A DNA stretch of 5,817 bases from Gammaproteobacteria bacterium (lineage in GTDB: Bacteria > Pseudomonadota > Gammaproteobacteria > S144-34), in NCBI GenBank assembly GCA_015494165.1, contig WGBS01000299.1:1-5817 (forward strand), read 5' to 3'. Within the stretch, counting starts at the first letter, position 1; each line of letters begins with the position of its first letter. Of this stretch, positions 4,541 through 5,817 are shown piece by piece. The position numbers and the translations under genes are program-made. The notes below the pieces were generated by a model. The model did no database searches, was not told the origin of the DNA, and worked only from the letters and a program-made list of their open reading frames with translations.

Positions 4541-5817
4541 ATGGCGACGTCAAGCGAAGAGATGCAGGAGAAGAAGCTCACCTTCCGCCGTTTCAAGGAC
4601 GGCGACAACCGGTGGCGCTCCTGGTCGGAGGCCATCTTTCAGGCCGGCTGGTCGCACAAGTGCCCCACCTACGTGCACCGCACGCCGCCCTGCCAGGGCA
4701 GCTGCCCCTCGGGCGAGGACATCCGGGGCTGGCTCGACATCGTGCGCGGCATCGAGAAGCCGCCGAAGGACGTGAGCTGGCAGGAGTACGCCTTCCGCCG
4801 CGCCACCGACGCCAATCCGTTCCCCGCGGTGATGGGCCGCGTCTGCCCTGCCCCCTGCGAGGAGGGCTGCAACCGCAATGCGGTCGAGGACCACGTGGGC
4901 ATCAACGCCGTCGAGCAGTTCATCGGCGACACCGCCCTCAAGAACAACTTCACCTTCGACCAGCCCGGCCCCGACACCGGGAAGAAGGTCGCCGTCATCG
5001 GCGGCGGTCCCGCCGGGCTCTCGGCCGCCTACCAGCTCCGCCGCCGCGGGCACGCGGTGACCATCTTCGAGGCCCTGGGCGAGCTGGGCGGCATGATGCG
5101 CTACGGCGTGCCGAACTTCCGCATCCCGCGCGACGTCCTCGACGGCGAGATCAAGCGCATCCTCGACATGGGCGTGGAGGTGCGCACCAACACGCGCGTG
5201 GGCGTGGACGTGCCCATGGAGGAGATCGAGAAGGAGTACGACGCCATCCTGTGGGCCATCGGCTGCCAGAAGGGCCGTGACCTGCCCGTGCCCGGCTGGG
5301 AAGGCACCCCCAACTGCGTGAGCGCCCTGGACTTCCTGCGCGCCTATAACGAGGGTCGGCTGAAGAACGTCCCCAAGAAGATCGTCGTGGTCGGCGGCGG
5401 CGACACCTCGATCGACGTCTGCTCGGTCTCGCGGCGCCTTGGGGTCCTCCCCGGCAGCACCGAGCTGCCCGAGCGCGTCATCCGCGACCACAGCCTGTCG
5501 CAGGACGCCTATGGCACCGAGCCCTGCGACGTGGTTCTCACCTCGGTCTTCCCGCGCGACAAGATGACCGCCCAGCCGCACGAGGTCGAGGAGGCCATCC
5601 ACGAGGGCGTGGTCCTCAAGGACGGTGTCATGCCGCTGGAGGTGCTGCGCGACGAGAACGGCCGCGCGCGCGGCATCCGCATGGCGCAGTGCAAGGTCGA
5701 GGGCAACATGAACCTGGTGCCGGTGCCCGGCACCGAGTTCGAGCTCGAGGCCGACCTGATCGTCGCGGCCATCGGCCAGCAGGGCGACCTGCGCGGCGTC
5801 GAGGACCTCGACAACGG
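4541..5817 (+). CDS. dsrL: DsrL, NAD(P)H:acceptor oxidoreductase of the rDsr pathway (N-terminal part, 3' end outside window)
   Basis: DsrL is a cytoplasmic iron-sulfur flavoprotein related to the small subunit of glutamate synthase. In A. vinosum it passes electrons from rDsrAB to NAD+ and is essential for oxidation of stored sulfur. 425 codons are visible and the frame runs off the right edge; the A. vinosum protein is about 650 aa, so about 230 residues are missing. From the N-terminus: C41, C51, C55 (CPTY then PPCQGSCPSGED) and C102, C106, C110 (VCPAPCEEGCNR) for two [4Fe-4S] clusters, with E125 a likely non-Cys ligand of the second; an FAD-binding GGGPAG at 154-159 followed by GGMMRYGVP; a nucleotide-binding GGGDTS at 285-290; an insertion (about 300-330) relative to GltD; and DLIVAAIG near the edge. 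A GGGAG (4528-4532) lies 8 nt before the ATG. The place after dsrK is the A. vinosum position. The call over a generic GltD-like protein rests mostly on this context. Confidence 0.93.
   Translation, partial: MATSSEEMQEKKLTFRRFKDGDNRWRSWSEAIFQAGWSHKCPTYVHRTPPCQGSCPSGEDIRGWLDIVRGIEKPPKDVSWQEYAFRRATDANPFPAVMGRVCPAPCEEGCNRNAVEDHVGINAVEQFIGDTALKNNFTFDQPGPDTGKKVAVIGGGPAGLSAAYQLRRRGHAVTIFEALGELGGMMRYGVPNFRIPRDVLDGEIKRILDMGVEVRTNTRVGVDVPMEEIEKEYDAILWAIGCQKGRDLPVPGWEGTPNCVSALDFLRAYNEGRLKNVPKKIVVVGGGDTSIDVCSVSRRLGVLPGSTELPERVIRDHSLSQDAYGTEPCDVVLTSVFPRDKMTAQPHEVEEAIHEGVVLKDGVMPLEVLRDENGRARGIRMAQCKVEGNMNLVPVPGTEFELEADLIVAAIGQQGDLRGVEDLDN

Noticed and set aside
2625..4553. 642-codon open frame on the minus strand covering the end of dsrM, all of dsrK and the start of dsrL
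   Set aside because: It lies antisense to three well-recognised genes. Its translation is low-complexity (rich in V, A, E, D, L, G, H) with no recognisable domain. It is the usual by-product of G/C-biased third codon positions.
4550..5602. 350-codon minus-strand frame opposite dsrL
   Set aside because: Same codon-bias shadow: a repetitive Ala/Gly/Val/His/Asp-rich translation with no motif, antisense to a clear flavoprotein gene.
4541..5817. Glutamate synthase small subunit (gltD)
   Set aside because: The fold family is the same, but the location directly after dsrK, the CPTY/PPCQGSCP first-cluster pattern and the insertion after the second nucleotide-binding motif fit DsrL better.

Overview
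The window is a contiguous, co-directional stretch of a reverse (oxidative-type) dissimilatory sulfite reductase operon. In order on the + strand it holds the 3' part of dsrB, complete dsrE, dsrF, dsrH, dsrC, dsrM and dsrK, and the 5' part of dsrL. This is the order known from the Allochromatium vinosum operon (dsrABEFHCMKLJOPNRS). The presence of dsrEFH and dsrL, a DsrE with Cys78, a DsrH with its single Cys and a DsrC with both C-terminal cysteines all point to a sulfur oxidiser rather than a sulfate reducer. The DNA is strongly GC-rich with G/C at most third codon positions. The best inference is a sulfur-oxidising proteobacterium, probably a gammaproteobacterium of the purple-sulfur or haloalkaliphilic type such as Ectothiorhodospiraceae. 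The species cannot be named from this sequence alone.

Layout: 1-638 is the C-terminal part of DsrB, the catalytic subunit carrying the sirohaem/[4Fe-4S] cysteines and the ferredoxin domain. 675-1778 is the dsrEFH sulfur-transferase cassette, with gaps of 13-36 nt, and the ribosome-binding site of dsrH overlaps the dsrF stop codon. 1812-2147 is dsrC, encoding the sulfur-carrier substrate protein. 2148-2223 is the longest non-coding gap in the window (76 nt) and contains a perfect 9-bp GC hairpin without a T tract. 2224-2979 is dsrM (membrane di-haem b protein) and 3015-4505 is dsrK (HdrD-like iron-sulfur protein); both start with GTG. 4541 to the window end is dsrL (flavin and Fe-S NAD(P)H oxidoreductase), open at the 3' edge. 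No stretch longer than 300 nt lacks a gene, and I saw no tRNA, rRNA, mobile element or CRISPR.

How the parts work together (known for the pathway in A. vinosum, inferred here): DsrE2EFH/TusA-type relay proteins bring sulfane sulfur into the cytoplasm and load it onto DsrC. Persulfurated DsrC feeds rDsrAB, which oxidises the sulfur to the sulfite level, and DsrL takes the electrons from rDsrAB to NAD(P)+. DsrC trisulfide is processed at the DsrMKJOP membrane complex, of which M and K are present here. dsrA is expected just upstream, and the rest of dsrL followed by dsrJOP just downstream.

I find no undescribed system. The points most worth a second look are the dsrC-dsrM hairpin, the cluster-ligand pattern of DsrL, the NarI-like histidine spacing in DsrM, an acidic N-terminal extension on DsrF and the overlapping structures in front of dsrC.
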